A stretch of 34,034 bases of DNA from Thermohalobaculum sp039187815 (GTDB lineage: Bacteria > Pseudomonadota > Alphaproteobacteria > Rhodobacterales > Rhodobacteraceae). Positions 1-7,229 of this stretch are shown here, one piece after another. The stretch covers positions 1-34,034 of the forward strand of contig JBCCZI010000036.1 in assembly GCA_039187815.1 (NCBI GenBank). Direction: 5' to 3'. The notes under the pieces are model-generated. The model was not told where the DNA came from, made no database searches, and saw only the letters and a list, made by a program, of their open reading frames with translations. Position numbers and translations under genes: made by a program. Every line of letters begins with the position of its first letter. The first letter of the stretch is position 1.

Positions 1-373
1 CGGGCCGGATCACCACATTGTGGCCGAGCCAGGCATCGTGGCCGACCTCGGCGATGCGGGCTCGGCGGTGCGCAAAGAACGGCGCGTGGTCGGGCTCTTC
101 GGGCCAATAGGAGGCGCAGCGATACAGCATATGGTGCTGCGAGGCGCGCTCCATCGGATGGTCGGTCGGGCCTATGCGCACATAACTGGCGATGTTCACG
201 AACTTGCCGATCCGTGCATTGGCGATGTCGCAGAAGCGGTCGGTATAGGAGTAGTCGCCGAAGGTGCTGTGGGCCAGCCGTGTGCCGTCGGCCAGGCGCA
301 CATAGCGCCCGATCTGGCTGTTCTCGACGCTGCAGCCGGGGCCGAGGGAGGGCTCGTCGGGAGAGAGGGTCAT
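1..373 (-). CDS. Phosphonate-type hexapeptide-repeat acyltransferase, C-terminus outside window
   Basis: The start codon is at 373 and the frame stays open for 124 codons to the window edge, so the C-terminal part is missing. The translation has the left-handed beta-helix rhythm of hexapeptide transferases (VENSQIGRYVRLADGT, IANARIGKFVNIASYVRIG, ARIAEVGHDAWLGHNVVIRP). It also has the GPTDHPMERASQHHMLYR segment and an acidic/aromatic loop (YWPEEPDHAPFFAHRR). These match the phosphonate-metabolism-associated transferase family (xenobiotic acetyltransferase-like). Members are thought to move an acyl group from acyl-CoA to a small acceptor, but the substrate is unknown. It lies 12 nt after the PIN gene on the same strand, so it is probably the third gene of the rlmI operon. 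No phn genes are visible in the window, so a role in phosphonate use is only a family-level suggestion. Confidence 0.8.
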   Translation of the reverse strand, partial: MTLSPDEPSLGPGCSVENSQIGRYVRLADGTRLAHSTFGDYSYTDRFCDIANARIGKFVNIASYVRIGPTDHPMERASQHHMLYRCASYWPEEPDHAPFFAHRRARIAEVGHDAWLGHNVVIRP

Positions 374-385
374 GGAGGGCTCCGA

Positions 386-919
386 TCAGGCGGCTTGCGC
401 TTTGCCGAGGCGCGAGAGGCGGGCCCGCTTGAGCGGCCCGCGGCGATCGGGCGGGGCTAGGCCCGGGAGCGCCGCGGCCAGCACCCGCTCCATGGCGGCG
501 GGGTGGGCGCTCCAGAGCTCCCAGAGCAGGCTGTCCGGATGGCGCGCCTCGAGCCCAAGACCGGCAAGCGTCATGCGCGGGAAGTCGCGCAGGTTCAACG
601 TCACCAGCAGATCCGCATCCGCAGCGGCTGCGGCGGCCAGCACATGGGCATCCGCCGGGTCGGGCAGAGAGAGCTGCGCCTCGAGGGCCGGATCGGCGGG
701 GCAGAGGGCCTCTGGATAGGCCGCCGCCAGCCGTGCGCGGTCCGTCTCGGCCTCGGCCAGCCGGTCGGGCGCCTTGCGCGCGGTGGCGATCACCCATTCG
801 TCGAGCACGCGGGTGGACCAGAGCGGGCGCACCAGGCCCGCCTCCGTCGTCGCCAGCATAAGGGATCTGAGAAGAGGCGGGTAAAGCGCGCAGGTATCGA
901 TGAAAACACGCAGTGTCAT
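386..919 (-). CDS. PIN-domain protein (PIN_3 type)
   Basis: A 177-residue PIN-fold protein. The acidic residues expected of the Mg-dependent RNase centre are visible: D8 in FIDTCALYP, E41 in VLDEW, D90 in LPDPADAHVLAAA and D112 in LVTLNLRDFP. The last motif (TxNxxDFP) is typical of the PIN_3 group found beside housekeeping genes in Rhodobacteraceae. The start ATG overlaps the rlmI stop by 4 nt, which implies translational coupling. No small antitoxin ORF lies directly upstream, since the preceding gene is rlmI. A classical VapBC toxin role is therefore unlikely, and an RNA-processing role is more plausible. The C-terminal 50 residues are basic and could bind RNA. Confidence 0.85.
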   Translation of the reverse strand: MTLRVFIDTCALYPPLLRSLMLATTEAGLVRPLWSTRVLDEWVIATARKAPDRLAEAETDRARLAAAYPEALCPADPALEAQLSLPDPADAHVLAAAAAADADLLVTLNLRDFPRMTLAGLGLEARHPDSLLWELWSAHPAAMERVLAAALPGLAPPDRRGPLKRARLSRLGKAQAA

Positions 920-2109
920 CGGGACTCCAACCGGAAGAACAGCGCCTTGAGATATCCGGTTTCAGGCAACGCCATGTGTTGCGGATGGTCCGGCCCGGCT
1001 CGGCCCGAATGCACCAGAGCACCGCTGCGCCCGGCGGCGCGCAGGCCGCGGACCGAGGCCTCGCGGAACGCCTCCGGTGACGCCGCGCCCGAACAGGAGC
1101 AGAGCACCAGCCATCCGCCCTCATCCGCGACCAGAGGGGCCGCGAGCCGCGCCGTTTTCTCGTAAGCCCGAAGCCCGGCCTCGAGCGCGCTTCGGTTCGG
1201 CGCAAAGGCTGGGGGATCGCAGACGACCAGGCCATAGCGCTCACCGGCCGCCGCGGCGGCGCTCAGCGCGTCGAAGGCATCGCTGCGCCGGGTGGACAGG
1301 TGCGCGGCCACGCCCATGCGGCGTGCGGCTTCTTCGGCCAGGGCCAGCGCGGGCGCCGAACTGTCCACTGCCACCACCGAGCGCGCGCCCCCCGCCAGAG
1401 CCGCGAGGCCAAAGCCGCCCACATGGGTGAACACGTCCAGCACCGCGCGGCCCGACGCCAGCCGCGAGGCAAATGCATGATTGGCGCGCTGGTCATAGAA
1501 GAGGCCGGTCTTTTGCCCACCGAGCAGATCGGCCAGATAGAGCGCGCCGTTCATCGGCACTTCGAGCGGCGCAAGGATGGAGCCGCGCACGACCTCGAGT
1601 CGCTCTTCCAACCCCTCGAGCCGGCGCACGCGTGCCGTGGCATTGACGACGATGTGCGCGACACCGGGCAGGGCGGCGGCGGCCTCGATCAGCGCCTCGA
1701 GCCGGGCATCGACCCAGGCCGCATTCGGCTGGATAACCAGTGCATCGCCGAAGCGGTCGATCACCAGACCGGGCAGCCCGTCGCCTTCGGCATGGACGAG
1801 CCGATAGTGCGGTGTCTCGAACAGGGCATCGCGCAGGGCCTGGGCGCGCTCCAGCCGCGCGGCGAACCAGGACCGGTCGATGTCGGCCTCTGCATCCGGG
1901 TCCAAGAGGCGCGCGGCCAGGGTGCTGGCGGGGTTCACGGCGGCGAGCCCCAGCACCTCCTCCCCGTGCATCAGCCGCGCCAGGCTGCCGGGGGCAATCG
2001 ACCGGGTGCGCCGGTCCATGGCGATTTCGTCCGCATAGACCCACGGGGCGCCCTCGGCCAGGCGCCGCCCCTTGCCCGGGCGCAGTTTGACGGTGGGACG
2101 CGGTTCCAT
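916..2109 (-). CDS. rlmI: 23S rRNA m5C1962 methyltransferase, RlmI family
   Basis: A 397-residue class I SAM-dependent rRNA methyltransferase. It has an N-terminal PUA-like segment (KLRPGKGRRLAEGAPWVYADEI). It also has the family signature GGQKTGLFYDQRAN (197-210), the SAM-binding DVFTHVGGFGLAAL (225-238), DPPAF (298-302) and the catalytic-Cys segment VLCSCSGA (335-342). The family methylates C1962 of 23S rRNA in E. coli. An upstream extension of the frame to 2247 is open, but it runs through the intrinsic terminator and shows no homology, so I place the start at the ATG at 2107-2109, where the protein begins MEPRPTVKLRPG. The start is only 26 nt downstream of the terminator T-run, so expression may depend on read-through. 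It is the first gene of an operon with the PIN protein and the transferase. Confidence 0.92.
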   Translation of the reverse strand: MEPRPTVKLRPGKGRRLAEGAPWVYADEIAMDRRTRSIAPGSLARLMHGEEVLGLAAVNPASTLAARLLDPDAEADIDRSWFAARLERAQALRDALFETPHYRLVHAEGDGLPGLVIDRFGDALVIQPNAAWVDARLEALIEAAAALPGVAHIVVNATARVRRLEGLEERLEVVRGSILAPLEVPMNGALYLADLLGGQKTGLFYDQRANHAFASRLASGRAVLDVFTHVGGFGLAALAGGARSVVAVDSSAPALALAEEAARRMGVAAHLSTRRSDAFDALSAAAAAGERYGLVVCDPPAFAPNRSALEAGLRAYEKTARLAAPLVADEGGWLVLCSCSGAASPEAFREASVRGLRAAGRSGALVHSGRAGPDHPQHMALPETGYLKALFFRLESR

Positions 2110-2135
2110 GGGCGCTGCATAGCCGGCGCCTGGAC

Positions 2136-2165
2136 AAAAAAGAAGGGGCCGCGCACGGCCCCTTC
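2136..2165 (-). terminator. Strong intrinsic terminator just upstream of rlmI
   Basis: On the minus strand, a perfect 10-bp stem (2165-2156 with 2151-2142, arms GAAGGGGCCG/CGGCCCCTTC) closes a 4-nt loop. Six T (plus-strand A 2136-2141) follow at once. This is a textbook Rho-independent terminator for minus-strand transcription. It ends the transcript of the short ORF at 2241-2321, or it acts as an attenuator of rlmI. Confidence 0.88.
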
Positions 2166-2240
2166 CGGTTCTTGAGCGTGAGCCTCGGGCGTCCGGCGCC
2201 GGATCGGGCCTTAGCCCGTCCGCGCTGCGCCCGGCGGCGG

Positions 2241-2321
2241 TCAGCAAGGGAGAGAAGGCTGCTCCTGACCCTGACCAATCCGCACACCCGGTGCCGGCCG
2301 GCCCGTAATCTCACTCGACAT
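2241..2321 (-). CDS. Candidate 26-residue small protein or leader peptide
   Basis: ATG at 2319-2321 and TGA at 2241-2243 give 26 codons. The peptide begins MSSEITGRPAPGVRIG and ends EQPSLPC. It has no membrane segment and no run of one amino acid of the kind seen in amino-acid attenuators. The case for it being real comes from its signals. A 14-nt Shine-Dalgarno sits 7 nt from the ATG (GGAGG to start). A TTGCCA-N17-CAGGAT promoter-like pair lies about 40 nt upstream. A perfect intrinsic terminator lies about 75 nt downstream. I do not recognise the peptide. It could be a free small protein, a leader peptide controlling rlmI, or the coding part of a dual-function sRNA of about 215 nt. Confidence 0.6.
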   Translation of the reverse strand: MSSEITGRPAPGVRIGQGQEQPSLPC

Positions 2322-2322
2322 C

Positions 2323-2336
2323 GGATCACCTCCTTT
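2323..2336 (-). promoter_or_regulatory. Perfect Shine-Dalgarno of the small ORF
   Basis: The minus strand reads AAAGGAGGTGATCC, a full 14-nt complement of the usual 3' tail of bacterial 16S rRNA. It is placed ideally before the ATG at 2321. This is far stronger than the other ribosome sites in the window (usually 4-6 matches) and indicates very high translation initiation, or ribosome capture. Confidence 0.8.
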
Positions 2337-2357
2337 CCGTTGTTGACGACAGACCTA

Positions 2358-2386
2358 TCCTGCGCCGGTTCGTCTGGTCTGGCAAC
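2358..2386 (-). promoter_or_regulatory. Candidate sigma70 promoter of the small-ORF unit
   Basis: On the minus strand, TTGCCA (2386-2381, 5 of 6 to the -35 consensus) and CAGGAT (2363-2358, 3 of 6 to the -10 consensus) are separated by exactly 17 bp. The predicted start near 2351 would give a 30-nt leader holding the Shine-Dalgarno. The -10 match is weak, so this is a suggestion from position and spacing. Confidence 0.4.
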
Positions 2387-2389
2387 CCG

Positions 2390-2899
2390 TCACTCGCTCC
2401 AGAAATAATCGTTTGTGCGGGGCGAGAGGCGCAGCTTGAGGCTGTGGGCTTCGGAGCCGAGGGCATCGAGCCGCTTCATCAGATCCGCATGCAGCGCCGG
2501 AAGGCTGTTGGAGCCGGCCATGGCCATAGCCTGAGCCTCTTCGATCGTTGCGTCGCAGGCCTTGGCATCGAGCGTAAAGGCCAACATCCGGTCCGATTCC
2601 TCTGGTGTCAGATAATGGAAGTCTGCGGCCTCGTAGGTCAGCATCCCCCGGCTGGCGAATTTGGCGTCCTCCAGCGTCTGGCGCGCGGCGATCTCGTCCA
2701 TCTCGAGCACGCCTCCGACCTTCTCGGTCTGGGTGCCATAATGGGTGTCGGCATTGCCGAGATCCGTCACTAAGCGGCGATAATAGAGCACGCGTTGCTG
2801 CTTCTTGTCCGAGCGCTCACGGGCACGGGTGCCGTATGCATAGGCCATCGCGCCAAACGCGATGAGCACGATCATCAGAAAGCCTTCTCCCGGGGTCAT
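2390..2899 (-). CDS. Hypothetical membrane-anchored protein
   Basis: A 169-residue protein of unknown function. I use the ATG at 2897-2899 (MTPGEGFLMIVL), which is preceded by a GAGGAGGG ribosome site; the frame is open further upstream but has no support. Residues 6-22 form one hydrophobic helix, followed by a positively charged stretch (TRARERSDKKQQR), so the bulk should be cytoplasmic. The rest is polar and helix-rich (LEMDEIAARQTLEDAKF, TPEESDRMLAFTLDAKACDATIEEAQAM) and may form coiled coil. No catalytic motif is visible. It stands alone on the minus strand, ending just before the promoter-like pair of the small ORF. Confidence 0.72.
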   Translation of the reverse strand: MTPGEGFLMIVLIAFGAMAYAYGTRARERSDKKQQRVLYYRRLVTDLGNADTHYGTQTEKVGGVLEMDEIAARQTLEDAKFASRGMLTYEAADFHYLTPEESDRMLAFTLDAKACDATIEEAQAMAMAGSNSLPALHADLMKRLDALGSEAHSLKLRLSPRTNDYFWSE

Positions 2900-3006
2900 G
2901 GGTCCCTCCTCACAGTTTGCCCCTGTATAGGGGCGCGAGGCGGCAAGGTCCATTGACGCGCATTGGGGGTAGCGGACCAGACGCACCACCGCATTCAGGC
3001 GGGGCA

Positions 3007-3240
3007 TCAGAGTTCGGCGAGGGCCTCGGCGAGCCTGGGGGCGAGGGCCTGGCAAGGCGTCTCGGCCCCCTCAAGAGCAACGACCGCGGCCTTAGCGCTC
3101 CAGACCAAGCGGGCGCCGTCGGTGGTCACATAGGAGAAGCGCTCTCCCGGGTGTTCCTGCCACACCCCATCGATGCCGGCTGAGGCGACCCGGACCATCA
3201 GCTCCTCGATCGTGCCGTCAAAACGATATGGTCCGTTCAC
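3007..3240 (-). CDS. Small hypothetical protein, GTG start
   Basis: A 77-residue ORF starting with GTG at 3238-3240 (VNGPYRFDGTIEEL), preceded by a G-rich ribosome site (GGGGGG 5-6 nt upstream). The open frame extends to 3360, but that part overlaps the end of the binding-protein gene, so the GTG is preferred. Segments such as GIDGVWQEHPGERFSYVTTDGARLVWSAK look like a compact alpha/beta fold with alternating strands. I do not recognise a family. It lies 91 nt downstream of the ABC binding-protein gene on the same strand and could share its transcript. Coding status rests mainly on codon usage and the ribosome site. Confidence 0.5.
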   Translation of the reverse strand: MNGPYRFDGTIEELMVRVASAGIDGVWQEHPGERFSYVTTDGARLVWSAKAAVVALEGAETPCQALAPRLAEALAEL

Positions 3241-3331
3241 GCGAGCCCCCCCGATGCGCTGTGCCGAACTGGCGGACACATCCAGGGTAGGTTGCGTCTC
3301 TGAACAATCGGTAACGCGCGGCGGGCGAGGA

Positions 3332-4108
3332 TCAGTTCGACAGCTGCCACTTCTTGCCAAGGCCGTCGAAGAACCCGCGCTCCTGCTTCAGCGCGATCCA
3401 GGTGTTCACATAGTTGATCCACACTTGGTCGTCCTGGGGCAGCAGCATGGCTATCGGGGTGCGCGCCTTGGGTTGCGCGACGGGGACGATCATCAGTTCG
3501 GGGAACTTGGCGACCAGCTTATAGGCTTCGACATTCGAGGTGATGTGGGCATCGGCCCGGCCGGCCAGCACCTCTTGGAAATCGCGCGCCGGGGCCTCGA
3601 CGATCTTGTGCTCGGCATTGGGGAAGAACTGCTTCACCTGCTGCTCCTGCGTCGTGCCGAGGGTTGCGGCGACGATCACATCCGCTTTGTCGAGATCGGC
3701 CCAGTCCGAGAAGCGCCCCGCGTTCTCCTTGAGCGTGAGCGGCACGGTCGCCAGGCTGAAATAGCTGGTCGAATAGCCCGCCGCCTTGGCCCGCTTGGGC
3801 GCGACCGAGGCCGAGCCGGTGATGTGATAGCGCCCGGCCACCACCCCGTTCACCAGCGTTTTCCAATCGGTCGCGACGAACTCGAGCTCGACGTCCAGAT
3901 CCTTGGCCATCTCGGTCATGACGTCGATGTCATAGCCGGTATAGCTGTCATTGGCCGGGTCCTTCATGGTCATCGGATTCCAATCGCCCGTGGTGCCGAC
4001 CTTCAGCACGCCTTCGGCGAGGATCTCTTGCAGGACCGACTCGGCCTGTGCGGCGGTTGCGGCCATCAGGCCAAAGGCGACCGCGGCGGCGGTGGCGAGC
4101 TTGAACAT
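3332..4108 (-). CDS. Periplasmic amino-acid-type binding protein (SBP_bac_3)
   Basis: A 258-residue family-3 solute-binding protein. It has a Sec signal peptide (MFKLATAAAVAFGLMAATAAQA, cleavage near residue 22). The typical N-terminal lobe follows (GVLKVGTTGDWNPM, YTGYDIDVMTEMAKDL, TDWKTLVNGVVAGRYHI) and then the second lobe with AATLGTTQEQQVKQFFP and RADAHITSNVEAYKL. It is divergent from an ATPase and permease of the same importer class, separated by 111 bp, so it is very probably their binding partner. Some members of this fold are cyclohexadienyl dehydratases (PheC-like), but the transporter context argues for transport. The ligand cannot be named. A GGGAGA ribosome site precedes the ATG. 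Confidence 0.88.
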   Translation of the reverse strand: MFKLATAAAVAFGLMAATAAQAESVLQEILAEGVLKVGTTGDWNPMTMKDPANDSYTGYDIDVMTEMAKDLDVELEFVATDWKTLVNGVVAGRYHITGSASVAPKRAKAAGYSTSYFSLATVPLTLKENAGRFSDWADLDKADVIVAATLGTTQEQQVKQFFPNAEHKIVEAPARDFQEVLAGRADAHITSNVEAYKLVAKFPELMIVPVAQPKARTPIAMLLPQDDQVWINYVNTWIALKQERGFFDGLGKKWQLSN

Positions 4109-4219
4109 GGTGGTCTCCCTGTTGTGTTGCGCGCATCATGCGGTCTTTCGGCGCGATGAGGGAAGAAAAAGCGTGCCCGCCAGCGCGGTTTCCGCATAGC
4201 CTCAGCGGGGGAGAGCGTC
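4109..4219. promoter_or_regulatory. Divergent promoter region of the importer
   Basis: This 111-bp gap lies between two genes transcribed away from each other and must hold both promoters. I could not pick a convincing -35/-10 pair or palindrome. GGGGGAGAG at 4205-4213 is the ribosome site of the ATPase gene. Confidence 0.4.
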
Positions 4220-4951
4220 ATGCAACCGATCATCCGCATCCGTGAGCTATCGAAGCGCTTCGGCGATTTCCAGGCGCTGAGTGGCATCTCGCTCGACGTC
4301 GAACCCGGTGCCAAGGTCGTGGTCTGCGGACCCTCGGGATCGGGCAAGTCGACGCTGATCCGCTGCATCAATCGACTCGAATCCCATGATGCCGGCGAGA
4401 TCGAGGTGGACGGCGTCGCGCTGACCGACCGCACCGCCGCCACGGTCCGGCGCGAGGTCGGCATGGTCTTCCAGCAGTTCAACCTGTTCCCGCATCTGAC
4501 GGTGCTGCGCAACCTCACGCTGGGGCCCATGCGGGTGCGCGGGCTCGGGCGGGCCGAGGCCGAGGCCAGGGCGATGACCTATCTCGAGCGCGTCCGCATC
4601 CCCGAGCAGGCCGAGAAGCTGCCGACCCAGCTTTCGGGCGGGCAGCAACAGCGGGTGGCGATCGCCCGCGCGCTGTGCATGGATCCCAAGATCATGCTGT
4701 TCGACGAGCCGACCAGCGCGCTCGATCCCGAGATGATCGCAGAGGTACTTGACGTGATGGCCGAGTTGGCCGACAGCGGCATGACCATGGTCGTCGTCAC
4801 CCACGAGATGGGTTTTGCCAAGCGCGTCGGGGATCAGATGATCTTCATGGACCGCGGCGAGGTGGTCGAGACGGCCCCACCCGAGCGCTTCTTTTCGGCG
4901 CCCGAGACCGAGCGGTGCCAGACCTTCCTCAACCAGATCCTGGGGCACTGA
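4220..4951 (+). CDS. Polar amino-acid ABC transporter ATPase (GlnQ/HisP type)
   Basis: A 243-residue ABC ATPase that energises uptake of an amino-acid-like solute. Visible motifs are Walker A GPSGSGKST (37-45), the Q-loop VFQQFNLFPH (84-92 region), signature LSGGQQQR (138-145), Walker B IMLFDEPTSALDP (158-170) and the switch His in VVVTHEMGFAKRV. Length and the NLFPHLTVLRN segment are those of the GlnQ/HisP group. It heads a five-gene operon. The permease starts 3 nt after its stop. Confidence 0.95.
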   Translation: MQPIIRIRELSKRFGDFQALSGISLDVEPGAKVVVCGPSGSGKSTLIRCINRLESHDAGEIEVDGVALTDRTAATVRREVGMVFQQFNLFPHLTVLRNLTLGPMRVRGLGRAEAEARAMTYLERVRIPEQAEKLPTQLSGGQQQRVAIARALCMDPKIMLFDEPTSALDPEMIAEVLDVMAELADSGMTMVVVTHEMGFAKRVGDQMIFMDRGEVVETAPPERFFSAPETERCQTFLNQILGH

Positions 4952-4954
4952 GCC

Positions 4955-5686
4955 ATGCGCTGGGGCCTGCTCGGGATCGTCTTGCTCTTGGGCGCCTGCG
5001 GCTCGAGCGGCTGGTACGTGGTGGATCCGACCCTGCCGGGGGGACGCTCCAACCTCTATTTCATGATCTCTGGCTTCTGGTACACGATCCAGCTCAGCGC
5101 CATGGCCCTGGTGATCGCCATGCCGGCGGGGCTGTTGATTGGGCTCTGCGGGCTCTCCACGAACCGGGTGCTGCTGGCGGTCTACCGGGTCTATATCGAG
5201 GTCATCCGGGCGATCCCGCTCTTTGTCCTGATCCTGTGGGTCTATTACGGGCTGCCCGATCTCGATATCCGCATCGCGCTGTTCTGGTCCGGGGTGCTGG
5301 CGCTGGCGATCGGCGAGAGCGCGTTCATGGCCGAGATCTTCCGCGGCGGCATCCAGTCGGTGCCCAAAGGACAGGTCGAGGCGGCCAAGGCGATCTCGCT
5401 CGGCTATGTGGACACCATGCGCTATGTGATCCTGCCCCAGGCGATCCGGCGCATTCTGCCGGCCCTCGGCAACCAGTTCATCTATGTGGTCAAGATGTCC
5501 TCGCTGGTTTCGGTCATCGGCGCGCCGGAGCTCACGCGCAAAGCCAACGAGCTTATCGTGACCGAGTACCGCGCGCTTGAAATCTACAGCATTCTGGCGC
5601 TCGAATATCTGGTGCTGGTGCTGGTGCTGTCCGCGGGCGTGCGCTGGCTCGAGCGGCGCATGGGCGCCGATGAAAGGAAGGCCTGA
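4955..5686 (+). CDS. Amino-acid ABC transporter permease (HisM/GlnP type)
   Basis: A 243-residue inner-membrane permease. It opens with a hydrophobic, Cys-containing segment (LLGIVLLLGACGSSGWYVVDP), seen in a subfamily of single-permease amino-acid importers. The polar amino-acid permease core follows (FWYTIQLSAMALVIAMPAGL, VYIEVIRAIPLFVLILWVYY). The EAA loop that contacts the ATPase is EAAKAISLGYVDTMRYVILP. Only one permease gene is present, so it should work as a homodimer. Its stop overlaps the next start by one base (TGATG). Confidence 0.93.
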   Translation: MRWGLLGIVLLLGACGSSGWYVVDPTLPGGRSNLYFMISGFWYTIQLSAMALVIAMPAGLLIGLCGLSTNRVLLAVYRVYIEVIRAIPLFVLILWVYYGLPDLDIRIALFWSGVLALAIGESAFMAEIFRGGIQSVPKGQVEAAKAISLGYVDTMRYVILPQAIRRILPALGNQFIYVVKMSSLVSVIGAPELTRKANELIVTEYRALEIYSILALEYLVLVLVLSAGVRWLERRMGADERKA

Positions 5687-6270
5687 TGCGCGCGTGGATC
5701 CGCATGCTGGACGATGACGAGGCGGATGCCGAGCTGACCGAGGCTCTGGCCGGCGCGCGCACGCCCCATGGCACGGTCGACAATGTGCTGCGGGTGCATT
5801 CGCTGCGCCCGAGCACGATGCGCGGGCACATGACGCTCTATCGCGCGGCCTTGCACGACCCGGCCAACACCATCCCGCTCTGGTTGCAGGAGACGGTGGC
5901 CTCCTATGTCTCGATCCTGAACCGCTGCGACTACTCGCTGGCCAACCATTGGGCCAATGCGCACCATCTGATGGGCGATGCGGCCAAGGCCGACGCGGTC
6001 GAGGCAGCGCTCCAGGCGCGACGACCGCAGGATGCTCTGGATGGCGCGGCGCTGGCCATGTGCCGCTATGCCGAAGCGCTGACGCTCCGCCCGGGCGAGA
6101 TCGCCGAGGCTGATGTGGCGGCGCTGCGGGACGCCGGTCTTGACGATGGCCAGATCCTCGAGATCAACCAGATCATCTGCTACTTCAACTACGTGAACCG
6201 CTCGATCAACGGCTTGGGCGTGACGACCGAAGGCGACATCGTTGGCTATTATGCGGAGAGCGCCGGATGA
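5686..6270 (+). CDS. AhpD-like (carboxymuconolactone decarboxylase family) protein with a CxxS centre
   Basis: A 194-residue all-helical protein resembling the peroxidase-related AhpD-like family. The N-terminal part (VLRVHSLRPSTMRGHMTLYRAALH) and the segment ETVASYVSILNRCDYSLANHW (69-89) align with the region that normally holds the redox motif E-x(n)-CxxC-x3-H. Here the second cysteine is serine (C81, S84, H88, with H93 nearby), so a disulfide-forming peroxidase cycle is doubtful. The later helix NQIICYFNYVNRSINGLGV is also typical. It sits between the permease and the oxygenase genes with overlapping ends, so it probably acts on the imported compound or protects the oxygenase step. This role is inferred. 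Confidence 0.78.
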   Translation: MRAWIRMLDDDEADAELTEALAGARTPHGTVDNVLRVHSLRPSTMRGHMTLYRAALHDPANTIPLWLQETVASYVSILNRCDYSLANHWANAHHLMGDAAKADAVEAALQARRPQDALDGAALAMCRYAEALTLRPGEIAEADVAALRDAGLDDGQILEINQIICYFNYVNRSINGLGVTTEGDIVGYYAESAG

Positions 6271-7229
6271 CCTATGCCAAAGCCCGCCATCTCGACACCG
6301 AGATCCCGCTGATCGACATCGGTCCCTTGCGCGACCGCTCCGATCCCGCTGGGGTCGCGCGCGCCTTGCATGGCGCCAGCACGGGGCTCGGCTTCATCTA
6401 TGTCACAGGGCACGGGATCCCCGAGGCGCTGATCTCGGCGGCGCGCGAGGCGGCCTATCGCTTCTTCCGCGCCGAGGCGAATGAGAAAGGGGCCGTGCGC
6501 GTCTCGGCAGCCCATCGCGGCTGGCTCGCCCGCGGCGGGGCCAAGATGCAGGACGGCGCCAAGGCCGACTTGAAGGAGAGCTTTGTCTGGGGCTGGCAGG
6601 ACGGGGCAGGGGCCGTGCCCGACGACCACCCCTTGCGCGGCGCAAATCGCTGGCCGGCGTTCCTGCCCGATCTCGAGCCTGTCTCGATGCGCTACTTCGA
6701 GGCCGCCCATGGGGTCGCCCATCACCTGATGCGCGGCTTTGCCTTGGGGCTCGATCTGCCCGAAGACTTCTTTCTGCGAACCGCCGACCGGCCCCTCAGC
6801 CGGGCGTCCTATGTCTACTACCCAGTGCAGCCGCCCGAGATGGGGGACGACCAGTTCGGTGTCGGGCCGCATACGGATTTTGGCGTGCTGACCGTGCTCT
6901 GCCAGGATGATGTGGGCGGGCTCCAGGTCCAGGGGCTCGACGGCACCTGGCTACACGCACCGCCAATCGCCGGCACAGTGGTGGTCAACGTGGCCGATCT
7001 GCTCGCGCGCTGGACCGGCGGGGCCTACACATCGACGCCGCACCGGGTGGTCAACACCTCGGGGCGCGAGCGGCTCTCGCTGGTGCTCGCCTGGGACCCG
7101 AACCCCGAGACCGCGATCGACGCGGCCGAAGTGCCCAGAGCAGGGCCGGCGGTCGAGCCGGCCACCACCTGTGGCGACTATCTGATCTGGCGGTTCGGCA
7201 AGGCTTTTGCCTATCGGGCAGGGTCATGA
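6267..7229 (+). CDS. Fe(II)-dependent oxygenase, isopenicillin-N-synthase-like
   Basis: A 320-residue protein of the isopenicillin N synthase-like / 2-oxoglutarate-Fe(II) dioxygenase superfamily. The N-terminal DIOX_N-type segment is clear (IPLIDIGPLRDRS, GFIYVTGHGIPEALI, KESFVWGW). The jelly-roll core has the iron triad H202-x-D204 (GPHTDFGVLTVL) and H259 (TSTPHRVVN), and the R269-x-S271 motif (RLSLVLAWDPN) that binds the 2-oxoglutarate carboxylate in most members. Related enzymes hydroxylate, desaturate or cyclise small molecules. It overlaps both neighbours by 4 nt. Linked to an amino-acid-type importer, it may modify an imported amino acid or short peptide; substrate unknown. Confidence 0.9.
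   Translation: MTYAKARHLDTEIPLIDIGPLRDRSDPAGVARALHGASTGLGFIYVTGHGIPEALISAAREAAYRFFRAEANEKGAVRVSAAHRGWLARGGAKMQDGAKADLKESFVWGWQDGAGAVPDDHPLRGANRWPAFLPDLEPVSMRYFEAAHGVAHHLMRGFALGLDLPEDFFLRTADRPLSRASYVYYPVQPPEMGDDQFGVGPHTDFGVLTVLCQDDVGGLQVQGLDGTWLHAPPIAGTVVVNVADLLARWTGGAYTSTPHRVVNTSGRERLSLVLAWDPNPETAIDAAEVPRAGPAVEPATTCGDYLIWRFGKAFAYRAGS

Noticed and set aside
1493..2329. 278-codon minus-strand ORF covering the start of rlmI
   Set aside because: Arg-rich out-of-frame product that crosses the intrinsic terminator. The RlmI frame has all family motifs.
2323..2336. GGATCACCTCCTTT on the plus strand looks like the 3' end of 16S rRNA
   Set aside because: No 16S helix-45 or other rRNA sequence lies upstream of it. 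The match is explained as a perfect Shine-Dalgarno read on the minus strand.
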